Assembly: GCF_001293565.1 (NCBI RefSeq)
Contig: NZ_JXMU01000007.1
Coordinates: forward strand, 1 to 64,000
Length of the DNA: 64,000 nucleotides
Direction: 5' to 3'
Origin: Ahrensia marina
GTDB taxonomy: Bacteria; Pseudomonadota; Alphaproteobacteria; Rhizobiales; Rhizobiaceae
The notes below the pieces were generated by a model. That model was not told where the DNA came from. It ran no database searches and worked only from the letters and a program-made list of their open reading frames with translations. Each line of letters opens with the position of its first letter. Positions within the stretch are counted from its first letter, which is position 1. The position numbers and the translations under genes are program-made. Positions 27,446 to 36,304 of the stretch are shown here, piece after piece.

Positions 27446-28992
27446 CTTTGCCTCTCGATATTCTCATGTTTGCGGCCCTAATCGGCTGCATCCTGATGGG
27501 GTTTCCTGTCTCGTTCAGTATTTCAGGAATTGCCATCATATTCGCATTTCTTGGCTGGTTGACCGGCGCAATGGATATCAGTCTGCTAGGCGCGCTAGGC
27601 CAGCGTGTTTTCGGCGTTTTGACGAATAGTGTGCTGATTGCGATTCCGCTTTTTGTCTTCATGGGAGTGGTGCTTGAAAAAAGCAGAATTGCTGAAGAAC
27701 TGCTGGAAACGATGGGCCGTCTGTTTGGCGGTTTGCGCGGAGGGCTTGGCCTGTCTGTCGTTATTGTCGGGGCGATGCTTGCCGCTTCGACGGGCATCGT
27801 CGGCGCAACGGTTATCGCCATGGGCCTTATTGCATTGCCGACCATGTTGCGCAGTGGATATAACCCCCGGCTGGCCTCCGGTATTGTATGCACATCCGGT
27901 ACGCTCGGGCAGATTATCCCGCCTTCAACCCTTCTCATTATCTTGTCGGATGTGATGTCCAACTCCTTTCAGCAGGCGCAGTACGAGCAGGGAAAATTTA
28001 ATATTGAGACGATTTCGGTTGGCCAGATTTTCGCCGGCGCCTTGCTACCGGGGCTGATGCTGGTTTCGGTTTACATCATTTATATTTTGCTGCGCGCTTG
28101 GCTCATTCCCACAGATGCTCCTGCGGCAACAGATTTGATGGAGAAGCCATCACGCAAAGCAATCTTTACCGCTGTTGTGCCGCCGATTTTGCTCATTATC
28201 GCTGTGTTAGGCGCAATTCTTGGCGGTGTCGCAACGCCAACAGAAGCGGCCTCGGTCGGCGCAATTGGTGCTTTGCTCATGGCTGGGCATCGAAGCGGCG
28301 GCTCGGTGAAGTTAATATTGATCGGCGCTGCTGCACTGTTTCTATTGGGAATTGCGGCCGGTGTCGCACCGGTCCGTTTTCAACGAAGTGATCTCGTGCT
28401 GACAGATTTCGTACTGGGCGGCACCTATACATTGCTCGCGATCATCGCGGTGGCGGCAATAATCGCTGCGCTTGGCCGTGCCTGGCGGTCAGGAATTTTG
28501 CTGCCTGCAATGACCCAGACCATGACGGTGACGTCGATGATCTTTGCAACTATTTTAACAGCGAGTATTTTCTCGCTGGTCTTTATCGGACTTGGCGGCG
28601 AAGAACGGGTGGAGGAATTTCTGAGCCTGATGCCCGGCGGGCCACAAGGGGCGTTGCTGTTCTGTATGGTGCTGATCTTTGTTCTCGGCTTCTTTCTTGA
28701 TTTTGTGGAAATCACCGTTATCCTGCTTCCTTTAATCGTTCCGCCTCTTATCTTGATGGGACATGATCCATATTGGCTCGCAATCTTGATTGCGATCAAT
28801 TTGCAAACGTCATTCTTGACGCCGCCATTTGGCTTTTCGTTGTTTTACCTGCGCGGGGCTGCACCAAAAGAAATTACAACCGGAATGATTTATGCGGGCG
28901 TTGCGCCGTTTATCGGCCTTCAACTGCTGGGCATGACGATTATCTGGTTCGTCCCGGCAATCGCCAACTGGCTACCTGCGGTTCTTTACTAG
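27442..28992 (+). CDS. TRAP transporter large permease (DctM type)
   Basis: 516 residues from a GTG. Twelve or more hydrophobic segments. DctM hallmarks are GFPVSFSISG, AASTGIVGATVIAMGLIALPTML, SGTLGQIIPPSTLLIIL and the late NLQTSFLTPPFGFSLFYLRG. The protein is about 80 residues longer than short DctM proteins, with an extra hydrophobic stretch in the middle (~290-345), which is common in the subfamily paired with Tat-type TakP-like binding proteins. Last gene before the terminator at 29006. Confidence 0.92.
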   Translation: MTLPLDILMFAALIGCILMGFPVSFSISGIAIIFAFLGWLTGAMDISLLGALGQRVFGVLTNSVLIAIPLFVFMGVVLEKSRIAEELLETMGRLFGGLRGGLGLSVVIVGAMLAASTGIVGATVIAMGLIALPTMLRSGYNPRLASGIVCTSGTLGQIIPPSTLLIILSDVMSNSFQQAQYEQGKFNIETISVGQIFAGALLPGLMLVSVYIIYILLRAWLIPTDAPAATDLMEKPSRKAIFTAVVPPILLIIAVLGAILGGVATPTEAASVGAIGALLMAGHRSGGSVKLILIGAAALFLLGIAAGVAPVRFQRSDLVLTDFVLGGTYTLLAIIAVAAIIAALGRAWRSGILLPAMTQTMTVTSMIFATILTASIFSLVFIGLGGEERVEEFLSLMPGGPQGALLFCMVLIFVLGFFLDFVEITVILLPLIVPPLILMGHDPYWLAILIAINLQTSFLTPPFGFSLFYLRGAAPKEITTGMIYAGVAPFIGLQLLGMTIIWFVPAIANWLPAVLY

Positions 28993-29005
28993 TTCTAGCC
29001 TGGAA

Positions 29006-29027
29006 AAAAGCCGGCAATTCGGCTTTT
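29006..29027. terminator. Bidirectional terminator between TRAP operon and LacI gene
   Basis: AAAAGCCG and CGGCTTTT arms with loop GCAATT, flanked by an A-run on the left and a T-run on the right, so it can stop transcription from both sides. It overlaps the stop codon of the LacI-family gene. Confidence 0.75.
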
Positions 29028-30057
29028 AGAATTGTGTTGAGGGCGCTGCGCAGGAACTGCGCACGATAAGATCGCCATGCAGAAGTGCGCTTTCGATGGG
29101 AATGCTTCTATCGGGCAAATTATCCAGCAAGTGGTTCATGGCCATCTCGCCAATTTGACTGCGTGGCTGCCGGATCGTGGTGAGTGATGGTGTCACATTG
29201 CTTGCAAAAGGAATGTCATCAAAGCCGATGACTGAAAAATCTTTTGGTACGCTAAGCCCGCGCGACTGAATCGCGCTAATCGCACCGATCGCCGTATTGT
29301 CATTGTAGCAGAAAAATGCGGTCGGCAAGCTGTCTTTGATGAACAGGCGCTCAATAGCGGCCCGCCCGCCTTCGCTGGTGCCGCTTCCACTAACTTTCCA
29401 GACCGAACTTTCATCAAATGCATTGGCAAGTGCGGCGCAATAACCCTGATGGCGCAGTTCGGAAATTGCATCTCCCTGTGGTCCTGAAATGTAGGCTATA
29501 CGTCTGTGTCCAAGTGAAATCAAATATTCAACAGCAAGCTTCGATGCGCTAAAATTATCCACGCCAACATAACTTACATCAGCATGATCAATCGGGTGCG
29601 AGACAGAGACCATCGGCGGCAGCATGTTCGCCGGACCTTGTCTCCATGACCCTGTGGGCATGCTGCCGGTTAACAATATCAGGCCGTCAGCCATACCGGA
29701 GGCCATAAATCTTGTATAATTCTCTTCCAGTTCAACATTGCCTTCGGTTGAACCGATGAGCAGACCGTATCCGCGTTCATTGGCCACGCGTTCCAGTCCG
29801 GTTAAAATACCTGGAAAATTGGAATCAGAGATGGACCGTGCGAGCACCATAACCATTTTAGAACGCTGCATACGTAGGTTTTGCGCCATCGCGTTGGCGC
29901 GGTATCCCGTACGTGCGATCGCCGCGGCAACCTTTTTCCGGGTGCTTTCGGATACTTTTTCCGGCATGTGCAACGCACGGCTAACTGTTGCAATCGAGAC
30001 GCCTGCCAGCTTGGCTACATCTTCAATCGTTGCCTGTTTTGCGGAAATTCTTTCCAA
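29026..30057 (-). CDS. LacI-family transcriptional regulator
   Basis: 343 residues from a TTG with AAGGA about 7 bases ahead. The N-terminal HTH is ATIEDVAKLAGVSIATVSRAL followed by the hinge helix RANAMAQNLR. Residues ~62-340 are a periplasmic-binding-protein-like sensor (MVMVLARSISDSNFPGIL, DGLILLTGS, YVGVDNFSASKLAVEYLI, GRRIAYI-type strand, FCYNDNTAIGAI). It is divergent from the sugar ABC operon and almost certainly controls it through the paired operators at 30179 and 30200. Confidence 0.92.
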   Translation of the reverse strand: MERISAKQATIEDVAKLAGVSIATVSRALHMPEKVSESTRKKVAAAIARTGYRANAMAQNLRMQRSKMVMVLARSISDSNFPGILTGLERVANERGYGLLIGSTEGNVELEENYTRFMASGMADGLILLTGSMPTGSWRQGPANMLPPMVSVSHPIDHADVSYVGVDNFSASKLAVEYLISLGHRRIAYISGPQGDAISELRHQGYCAALANAFDESSVWKVSGSGTSEGGRAAIERLFIKDSLPTAFFCYNDNTAIGAISAIQSRGLSVPKDFSVIGFDDIPFASNVTPSLTTIRQPRSQIGEMAMNHLLDNLPDRSIPIESALLHGDLIVRSSCAAPSTQF

Positions 30058-30178
30058 CGCTGTTCCTTCATTTTTCAGACGCTGAATTCTTATGCCTGAT
30101 CGGCTTAGATTAATCCATTGTCTTATACGGGTGTAAAAAAATGCTCTTTATCCACTGATGACTATATTTTACAATTGT

Positions 30179-30194
30179 ATGTAAAGGTTTACAT
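30179..30194. promoter_or_regulatory. LacI-type operator O1
   Basis: ATGTAAA and TTTACAT arms, perfectly symmetric, flank a GG centre in the divergent spacer between the LacI gene and the ABC operon. LacI-family operators are usually of the form TGTAAxCGxTTACA, close to this. A second copy follows 21 bases later. Confidence 0.7.
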
Positions 30195-30199
30195 CCGCA

Positions 30200-30215
30200 A
30201 TGAAAAGGTTTACAT
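30200..30215. promoter_or_regulatory. LacI-type operator O2
   Basis: ATGAAAAGGTTTACAT, one base off operator O1, starting exactly 21 bases after it. That is two helical turns, so the two dimers would sit on the same face of the DNA. It lies 43 bases before the start codon at 30258. Confidence 0.65.
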
Positions 30216-30257
30216 ATGGCTGGTTGGTAAATACCGATGCCTTTGGGAGGAGGGGTT

Positions 30258-31775
30258 ATGGAAGAGAGCGCAAGTGCGCCTAAGTGTGTTCTGGCGGCAA
30301 GAAGGATCAGTAAGTCCTTCGGTGCGGTGCCTGTACTTTTCAGCGTAAGTTTTGATGTATGTGAGGGCGAAGTCCATGCACTCATTGGCGAAAATGGCGC
30401 AGGCAAGTCGACGCTTATGAAAATTCTGGCGGGATTCCAGCCGCCGACATCGGGTGACATTTTATTAGATGGTGAGCAGATTGATCTTCCTCCAAACGGC
30501 GAGGCAGAGGATCTGGGTATTGTCCTGATCCACCAGGAGCTTAACCTTGCAGAACAGATGACTGTCGAGGAGAATATTTTTCTTGGCCGTGAGCTGACGT
30601 CACGCGGCTTTTTGGATCGGCTGACAATGCGCCGTCAGGTTGAGGTGCTTTTAAAGCAGGTTGGTTTGGACATCGCGCCGACCGCGCGGATTTCGGATTT
30701 GTCGATTGCACAAAAGCAAATGGTCGAGATCACCAAAGCAATGAACCGGAACGCGCGCATTCTTATAATGGATGAGCCAACGGCTGTTCTGACGCCTTCT
30801 GAAACAAAATTGTTTTTCCGTCAGGTTGAGCAATTGAAAAAGCGCGGTGTTGGCATCGTCTTTGTCTCGCACAAACTCGCCGAAGTAAAAGAAATTTCCG
30901 ACCGTGTGACTATTATGCGTGACGGACAATGGATAGGCACCAAGCCTACCTCGGAGCTTTCGTTGGATGACATGGCGCAAATGATGGTCGGCCGCGAACT
31001 GTCCGATTTGTATCCGCCAATGAACGAAGTTGATGTTGATGCGCCTGTTATCTTGGGTGTAGAGAATCTAAGTACTGGCAAGGTTAAGAATGTCAGTTTT
31101 GACTTGCGAAAAGGTGAGATACTCGGGTTCTCTGGCCTTGTCGGGTCCGGCCGCACAGAATTGTTTGAGGCGATTTGCGGTGTGGTGCCTGTGGATTCCG
31201 GCACGATTAAATTCGATAATGAAGTCGTCAATTTTAAATCGGTGTCTCAGGCACGCAATGCAGGGCTTTCTTATCTGACGAAGGATAGAAAGGGAAAGGG
31301 GCTTTTGCTGTTGCAAAAAATGGCGCCGAATATGAGCCTGTTTTCACTGCCCAAATTCATCAAGAACATGATGATTGATCAAAAGGCGGAAGAAAAAGCA
31401 CTGGCGCGGGGAATTCGACGTTTCGATATTCGCACACGTGATGCCGACATTCGTGTCGGCGATTTGTCCGGCGGCAACCAGCAAAAGCTATTGCTTGCTA
31501 AGATGATGGAAACGGATCCGCGCGTCATTATTGTGGATGAACCGACCCGCGGCATCGATGTTGGTACGAAGCAGCAGATCTACCACTTCATTGCGGCCCT
31601 TGCAGCGGAAGGCGTGTCGGTCGTTGTCATCTCATCGGAAATGCCGGAAATTATTGGCATATGTCACCGCGTATTTGTGATGCGGGAAGGCCGGATGATG
31701 GGTGCATTGACCGGTACAGAAATCAATGAAAACGAAATTATGCGCTATGCAGCCGGCCTTAAGGAGGCAAGTTAA
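30258..31775 (+). CDS. Sugar ABC transporter, double ATP-binding protein (RbsA/MglA type)
   Basis: 505 residues from the ATG at 30258 (GGAGGAGGGG upstream). Two fused ABC domains: first half Walker A GENGAGKST and Walker B ILIMDEPTAVL with a degenerate signature LSIAQKQM; second half GSGRTELFEA in place of Walker A, signature LSGGNQQKLLLAKMM and VIIVDEPTRGIDVG. This asymmetry is normal for the ribose/galactose class of importers. It drives uptake of a monosaccharide or related polyol. Overlaps the permease start by one base (TAATG). Confidence 0.93.
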   Translation: MEESASAPKCVLAARRISKSFGAVPVLFSVSFDVCEGEVHALIGENGAGKSTLMKILAGFQPPTSGDILLDGEQIDLPPNGEAEDLGIVLIHQELNLAEQMTVEENIFLGRELTSRGFLDRLTMRRQVEVLLKQVGLDIAPTARISDLSIAQKQMVEITKAMNRNARILIMDEPTAVLTPSETKLFFRQVEQLKKRGVGIVFVSHKLAEVKEISDRVTIMRDGQWIGTKPTSELSLDDMAQMMVGRELSDLYPPMNEVDVDAPVILGVENLSTGKVKNVSFDLRKGEILGFSGLVGSGRTELFEAICGVVPVDSGTIKFDNEVVNFKSVSQARNAGLSYLTKDRKGKGLLLLQKMAPNMSLFSLPKFIKNMMIDQKAEEKALARGIRRFDIRTRDADIRVGDLSGGNQQKLLLAKMMETDPRVIIVDEPTRGIDVGTKQQIYHFIAALAAEGVSVVVISSEMPEIIGICHRVFVMREGRMMGALTGTEINENEIMRYAAGLKEAS

Positions 31776-32785
31776 TGTCCGATACTGAAGTAATAAGTGC
31801 CGAAAGAAAAAGGGCATTTTCAATTGATTTAAAAGCGATGGGACCGGCGCTCGCATTGTTGATACTTTGTATCATCGGATATTCGCTCAACTCGGCGTTT
31901 CTTAGTGAAGGCAATATTACCAACCTGCTCACGCGCTCGGCATTTATCGGCATAATTGCGGTGGGAGCGACATTCGTCATTACAGCAGGGGGGATTGATC
32001 TTTCGGTTGGTTCGATGGCTGCCGTTATTTCCGGCGTGATGATTATCATCATGAATAATTTGGTCGACACCTTCGGCGCAGGCGCCGTCACAGTCCTGAT
32101 CGGCTGCGGCTGTAGCTTGATATTAGGTATCGGGGCCGGATGGATAAACGGCGCGCTCACAACAAAAGGCAAGATTGAAGCATTTATCGTGACCTTGGGT
32201 ACGATGGGTATTTACCGCTCGCTTGTGACTTACTTCGCAGATGGCGGAACTCTGTCGCTGAACTTTGATCTGCGTGGCACTTACCGCCCTGTGTATTACG
32301 ATAGTTTTCTTGGTCTTCCGATCCCTGTATGGGTCTTTATAGGCGTATCGATCGCCGGCTGGGTCATTTTGAACCGCACGGCATTTGGTCGCTATTGTAC
32401 AGCAATCGGTTCCAATGAAAGCGTGGCAAAGTATTCTGCTGTCAATGTCGACCGTATTAAAACAGCAACCTATGTAATTCAAGGTTTTTGCGTCGCGCTT
32501 GCTACAATCATTTATGTTCCACGCCTTGGCTCTGCTTCTGCCTCAACAGGGGTGTTGTGGGAGCTGGAAGCAATTGCAGCTGTTATTATCGGCGGCACCG
32601 TCCTTAAAGGTGGTTATGGCCGTATCGGCGGCACAATTCTGGGCGCGCTGATTTTGACCACTATCGGAAATATTCTCAACTTTACCGATGTGATCTCAAA
32701 CTATCTCAACGGTACGATGCAGGGTTTGATCATCATTATCGCCGTTTGGCTTCAGCGTGCGGACTGGAGCAAGAAGAAGGTTTAG
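31775..32785 (+). CDS. Sugar ABC transporter, permease (RbsC type)
   Basis: 336 residues with about nine hydrophobic segments. Family motifs are GATFVITAGGIDLSVGSM near residue 65, NRTAFGRYCTAIGSNESVAKYSAVNVDR and the late AIAAVIIGGTVLKGGYGRIGGTILG. It probably works as a homodimer with the double ATPase encoded just upstream. After it come 91 bases without a gene before the binding-protein gene. Confidence 0.92.
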   Translation: MSDTEVISAERKRAFSIDLKAMGPALALLILCIIGYSLNSAFLSEGNITNLLTRSAFIGIIAVGATFVITAGGIDLSVGSMAAVISGVMIIIMNNLVDTFGAGAVTVLIGCGCSLILGIGAGWINGALTTKGKIEAFIVTLGTMGIYRSLVTYFADGGTLSLNFDLRGTYRPVYYDSFLGLPIPVWVFIGVSIAGWVILNRTAFGRYCTAIGSNESVAKYSAVNVDRIKTATYVIQGFCVALATIIYVPRLGSASASTGVLWELEAIAAVIIGGTVLKGGYGRIGGTILGALILTTIGNILNFTDVISNYLNGTMQGLIIIIAVWLQRADWSKKKV

Positions 32786-32876
32786 GAATTTAAAGAATTG
32801 CTCTGAAGGGGTTGGGTCCCGTTCAGCAATAAAGATGTGTTGTTCACATCGGATTTGGACTTATGAGGAGGAAAAT

Positions 32877-33830
32877 ATGTTCAAAAAATCAATTATGGCT
32901 TTGGCCTTGGGCACCGCAGTGGTGTTCTCTGGTGCAGCCAGTGCAGAAGAAAAAATCAAAATAGGTGTATCTTATCCAACACCAACTCATGCTTGGGCTG
33001 CAGGCATGAACTGGCATGCCGAACAGGCTGAAAAACGCCTCGAAGAACTTTATCCGGATGTTGATCTTATTCTTGTCAACTCACCAGACCCTGCAGCGCA
33101 GGCCAGTGCATTGGAAGATATGGTTTCTGTTAACCAGATCGACGCACTTGTTGTGTTGCCGTTTGAATCCGATCCACTAACGGATCCGGTTATCAATGTT
33201 AAGGAATCCGGTGCGCTTATCACTGTTGTTGACCGTGGTTTGAGCAAAGAGGGTATCGAGGACATTTACGTCGCCGGTAACAACCCTGAGCTAGGACGTG
33301 TTTCTGCTGAGTATATGAAAAGCCGTTTGAAAGAAGGCGACAATATCGTCATTCTTCGAGGTATTCCGACAACAATCGATAATGAGCGTTTCGATGCGTT
33401 TATGGCTGAAATTGAAGGTTCCGGCATCAATGTGCTTGATCACAAGCATGCAAACTGGAACCGTGATGATGGCTTTGAAGTCATGCAGGACTTCCTGAGC
33501 CGTTTCCCGGATATTGATGCTGTATGGGCGCAGGATGACGACATCGCGATTGGCGTTGTTGCAGCGCTTAAACAAGCCGGACGTGATGGCGATGGCATGT
33601 TTGTTGTCGGTGGCGCAGGCATGAAAGAAACGATCAAAGGCATTATGGACGGCAACGAATTGCAGCCGATTGATGTTCTTTATCCACCGGCGATGCTCGC
33701 AACTGCCATGGATGTTACGGTCGCGGCTTTCAAATCTAATGGCCCTGTTGCCGGTCGTTATATCCTTGGTGCGACCCTCATCGATAAAGATAACGCTGAG
33801 CAGTTCTATTTCCCTGACTCACCGTTCTAA
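32877..33830 (+). CDS. Sugar ABC transporter, substrate-binding protein
   Basis: 317 residues from the ATG at 32877, set by GAGGAGG 6 bases upstream and a clean signal peptide (MFKKSIMALALGTAVVFSGA, cleavage ASAEE); a longer frame from 32757 has neither. Type I periplasmic binding fold: IKIGVSYPTPTHAWAAGM, DALVVLPFESDPL, TVVDRGLSKEG, the lobe-crossing VILRGIPTTIDNERFDAF and WAQDDDIAIGVVAAL. It is similar in type to RbsB/XylF-like proteins; Trp and Asp residues in the WAQDDD region suggest a polyol or sugar ligand. A strong hairpin follows the gene. Confidence 0.92.
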   Translation: MFKKSIMALALGTAVVFSGAASAEEKIKIGVSYPTPTHAWAAGMNWHAEQAEKRLEELYPDVDLILVNSPDPAAQASALEDMVSVNQIDALVVLPFESDPLTDPVINVKESGALITVVDRGLSKEGIEDIYVAGNNPELGRVSAEYMKSRLKEGDNIVILRGIPTTIDNERFDAFMAEIEGSGINVLDHKHANWNRDDGFEVMQDFLSRFPDIDAVWAQDDDIAIGVVAALKQAGRDGDGMFVVGGAGMKETIKGIMDGNELQPIDVLYPPAMLATAMDVTVAAFKSNGPVAGRYILGATLIDKDNAEQFYFPDSPF

Positions 33831-33842
33831 GTGATTACTACT

Positions 33843-33868
33843 ACGGGGGCATTTTTCATGCCCCCGTA
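33843..33868 (+). terminator. Strong hairpin after the sugar-binding-protein gene
   Basis: An 11-bp perfect stem TACGGGGGCAT/ATGCCCCCGTA with loop TTTTC, followed by TTTTAC. It lies between the binding-protein gene and the isomerase gene, 22 bases before the latter, so it should reduce but not abolish read-through and keep the binding protein in excess. Confidence 0.75.
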
Positions 33869-33889
33869 TTTTACTCTGGGAGAATATTT

Positions 33890-34948
33890 ATGAAGACGAT
33901 CAAAGGCCCCGCACTTTTTCTCGCTCAATTTGCCGGTGATGAAGCACCGTTTAATTCTTGGGATGCCATAACCAAATGGGCGGCCGATTGCGGCTACAAA
34001 GGTGTTCAGGTTCCAAGTTGGGATGCACGCCTGTTCGATTTGGATAAAGCTGCCCAATCGAGCGACTATTGCGACGAGTTTAAAGGCAAGGCTAAGGAAA
34101 ATGGTGTTGAGGTGACAGAGCTGTCAACGCACCTGCAAGGACAGCTGGTCGCTGTTCACCCTGCCTATGATACTGCGTTTGATGGTTTCGCCGCGCCGCA
34201 AGTTCAAGGTAATCCAAAAGCGCGTCAGGAATGGGCTGTTGATCAGGTTATGAAGGCAATATCCGCCTCAAAGAATATGGGTATTGCGCAGCACGCGACT
34301 TTCTCCGGCGCTCTTGCCTGGCCTTATATTTATCCTTGGCCGCAACGTCCTGCAGGCTTGGTCGAAACAGCATTTGATGAACTGGCAAAACGTTGGCGTC
34401 CGATCCTTGATCATGCGGAATCGTGCGGTGTGGATGTTTGCTATGAAATTCACCCGGGCGAAGATTTACATGATGGTGTGACCTTTGAGATGTTCTTGGA
34501 ACGCGTGGACAATCATGCGCGTTGCAACATGCTCTATGATCCGTCGCATTTTGTTTTACAGTGCTTGGATTATATCGATCATATCGATATCTACAAAGAC
34601 CGCATCAAAATGTTCCATGTGAAGGATGCCGAGTTTAATCCGACTGGCAAGCAGGGTGTTTATGGCGGTTTCCAAAGCTGGGTAGACCGTGCCGGACGCT
34701 TTAGAAGCCTTGGCGATGGACAAGTTGATTTTGGTGCAATTTTCTCAAAAATGGCCGCGAATGATTTCGACGGTTGGGCTGTGGTTGAATGGGAATGCTG
34801 TCTGAAACATCCCGAAGACGGCGCACGTGAAGGTGCTCAATTTGTGAGCGACCATATTATCCGTGTTACCGAACGCGCGTTTGATGATTTTGCCGACGGT
34901 GGAACAGATGACGCAGCGAACCGAGCAATGCTGGGACTGGGGAACTGA
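33890..34948 (+). CDS. Sugar phosphate isomerase/epimerase family TIM barrel
   Basis: 352 residues, GGGAG before the ATG. Xylose-isomerase-like (AP endonuclease 2) TIM barrel. Metal ligands are expected at E in VCYEIHPGED, D in YDPSHF, H in MFHVKDAEFN and E in VVEWECC. Such proteins isomerise or epimerise free keto sugars, inosose or 3-keto sugars. Here it is encoded with a Gfo/Idh/MocA oxidoreductase and a sugar importer and with no kinase, which suggests an oxidative route through a keto sugar. The reaction is unknown. Confidence 0.85.
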   Translation: MKTIKGPALFLAQFAGDEAPFNSWDAITKWAADCGYKGVQVPSWDARLFDLDKAAQSSDYCDEFKGKAKENGVEVTELSTHLQGQLVAVHPAYDTAFDGFAAPQVQGNPKARQEWAVDQVMKAISASKNMGIAQHATFSGALAWPYIYPWPQRPAGLVETAFDELAKRWRPILDHAESCGVDVCYEIHPGEDLHDGVTFEMFLERVDNHARCNMLYDPSHFVLQCLDYIDHIDIYKDRIKMFHVKDAEFNPTGKQGVYGGFQSWVDRAGRFRSLGDGQVDFGAIFSKMAANDFDGWAVVEWECCLKHPEDGAREGAQFVSDHIIRVTERAFDDFADGGTDDAANRAMLGLGN

Positions 34949-34950
34949 TC

Positions 34951-36117
34951 ATGGCAATTCAAGGTAAAGATGAAAAGCACACAGGCTCTATCCGCTTAGG
35001 CATGGTGGGCGGCGGCAATGATGCCTTTATTGGCGGGGTACATCGTATCGCCTCGCGTATTGATGATAAATATCGTCTGGTCGCCGGCGCTCTGTCGTCA
35101 ACACCGGAAAAAGCGCAGGCATCGGGAGCAGCATTAGGTCTTGCACCTGACCGCACTTATGATGACTTCAAGCAGATGGCTATTCGTGAAGCACGTTTGA
35201 AAGATGGTATTGAAGCCGTCGCCATCGTGACACCAAACCATGTGCATTACGCTGCGGCGCGTGAGTTTTTAAAGCGCGGAATTCATGTCATTTGCGATAA
35301 ACCGCTTACGTCCAATGTCGCTGATGCGGTGAAAATGGTGAAGGCGGCCAAGGCGTCAGATGCATTGTTTATTTTGACGCATAATTATACCGGCTATCCG
35401 ATGACGCGTCAGGCACGCGAAATGGTTCAGGATGGACTGCTTGGTAAAATCCGCGTTGTTCAGGTCGAATATGCACAGGACTGGCTGGCAGAACATCAGG
35501 ATATAAAACAGGCCGAATGGCGAACTGATCCAAGCCGTTCCGGCGCAGGCGGTTCCACGGGTGATATCGGAACGCATGCCTTCAATCTTGCTGCCTTTGT
35601 CTCTGGCCTTGAACTGGAAAGTCTTTCAGCGGATCTGCAGGCTTTTGTCCACGGTCGTCCGGTTGATGATAATGCACATGTGATGCTACGTTACAAAGGC
35701 GGCGCACGCGGAATGCTCTGGTGCAGTCAGGTTGCGCCTGGCAATGAAAACAATCTTCGGCTTCGTATCTACGGCGAAAAGGGCGGTCTGGAATGGGCGC
35801 AAGAAGATCCGAATTATCTTTGGTACACACCATTTGGTGAACCCAAACGCTTGATCACCCGTAACGGCGCAGGCGCAGGTGAAGCCGCCGGACGTGTGAG
35901 CCGTGTGCCGCCCGGACACCCGGAAGGATATCTGGAGGGCTTTGCAAACATTTATAGTGATGCTGCAGAGGCTATTATCGCGAAACGGAACGGCACAGCA
36001 CGCCCTGAAGGGGTGATGTATCCGACAGTTGATGACGGACTATTGGGTGTTCGCTTTGTCGATGCCTGTGTCAAATCATCCAGCCGTGACAGTAAATGGG
36101 TCAGCATGACGGGCTAG
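34951..36117 (+). CDS. Gfo/Idh/MocA family oxidoreductase
   Basis: 388 residues, starting 2 bases after the previous stop. The Rossmann fold is LGMVGGGNDAFIGGVH (residues ~16-31), the catalytic Lys is in VICDKPLT (~113) and the Asp-His pair in GDIGTHAFNLA. Such enzymes oxidise sugars, polyols or inositols with NAD(P)+. It most likely works in series with the TIM-barrel isomerase on the sugar taken up by the ABC system. It closes the operon ahead of the terminator at 36225. Confidence 0.88.
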   Translation: MAIQGKDEKHTGSIRLGMVGGGNDAFIGGVHRIASRIDDKYRLVAGALSSTPEKAQASGAALGLAPDRTYDDFKQMAIREARLKDGIEAVAIVTPNHVHYAAAREFLKRGIHVICDKPLTSNVADAVKMVKAAKASDALFILTHNYTGYPMTRQAREMVQDGLLGKIRVVQVEYAQDWLAEHQDIKQAEWRTDPSRSGAGGSTGDIGTHAFNLAAFVSGLELESLSADLQAFVHGRPVDDNAHVMLRYKGGARGMLWCSQVAPGNENNLRLRIYGEKGGLEWAQEDPNYLWYTPFGEPKRLITRNGAGAGEAAGRVSRVPPGHPEGYLEGFANIYSDAAEAIIAKRNGTARPEGVMYPTVDDGLLGVRFVDACVKSSSRDSKWVSMTG

Positions 36118-36224
36118 GCAGTAGCCGCTCCTGAAGGCTTGCCGGAAGAAAATTATTGGGCACTATAGTCGCACTCATGCGTATAGTGGCTAGTAAATGA
36201 AGGTAATGCGTGCCTATGAATTTT

Positions 36225-36254
36225 AGAGCGCTCCGGTATTAGCCGGAGCGCTCT
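36225..36254. terminator. Rho-independent-type terminator
   Basis: AGAGCGCTCCGG and CCGGAGCGCTCT form a perfect 12-bp stem with loop TATTAG, about 108 bases after the Gfo/Idh/MocA gene, followed by ATTTAAAT. It ends the sugar operon; the tail is only moderately T-rich. Confidence 0.75.
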
Positions 36255-36304
36255 ATTTAAATATCACGATTGACTTATCCCGCCGGCGGCATAATTGAAG
36301 TTTT

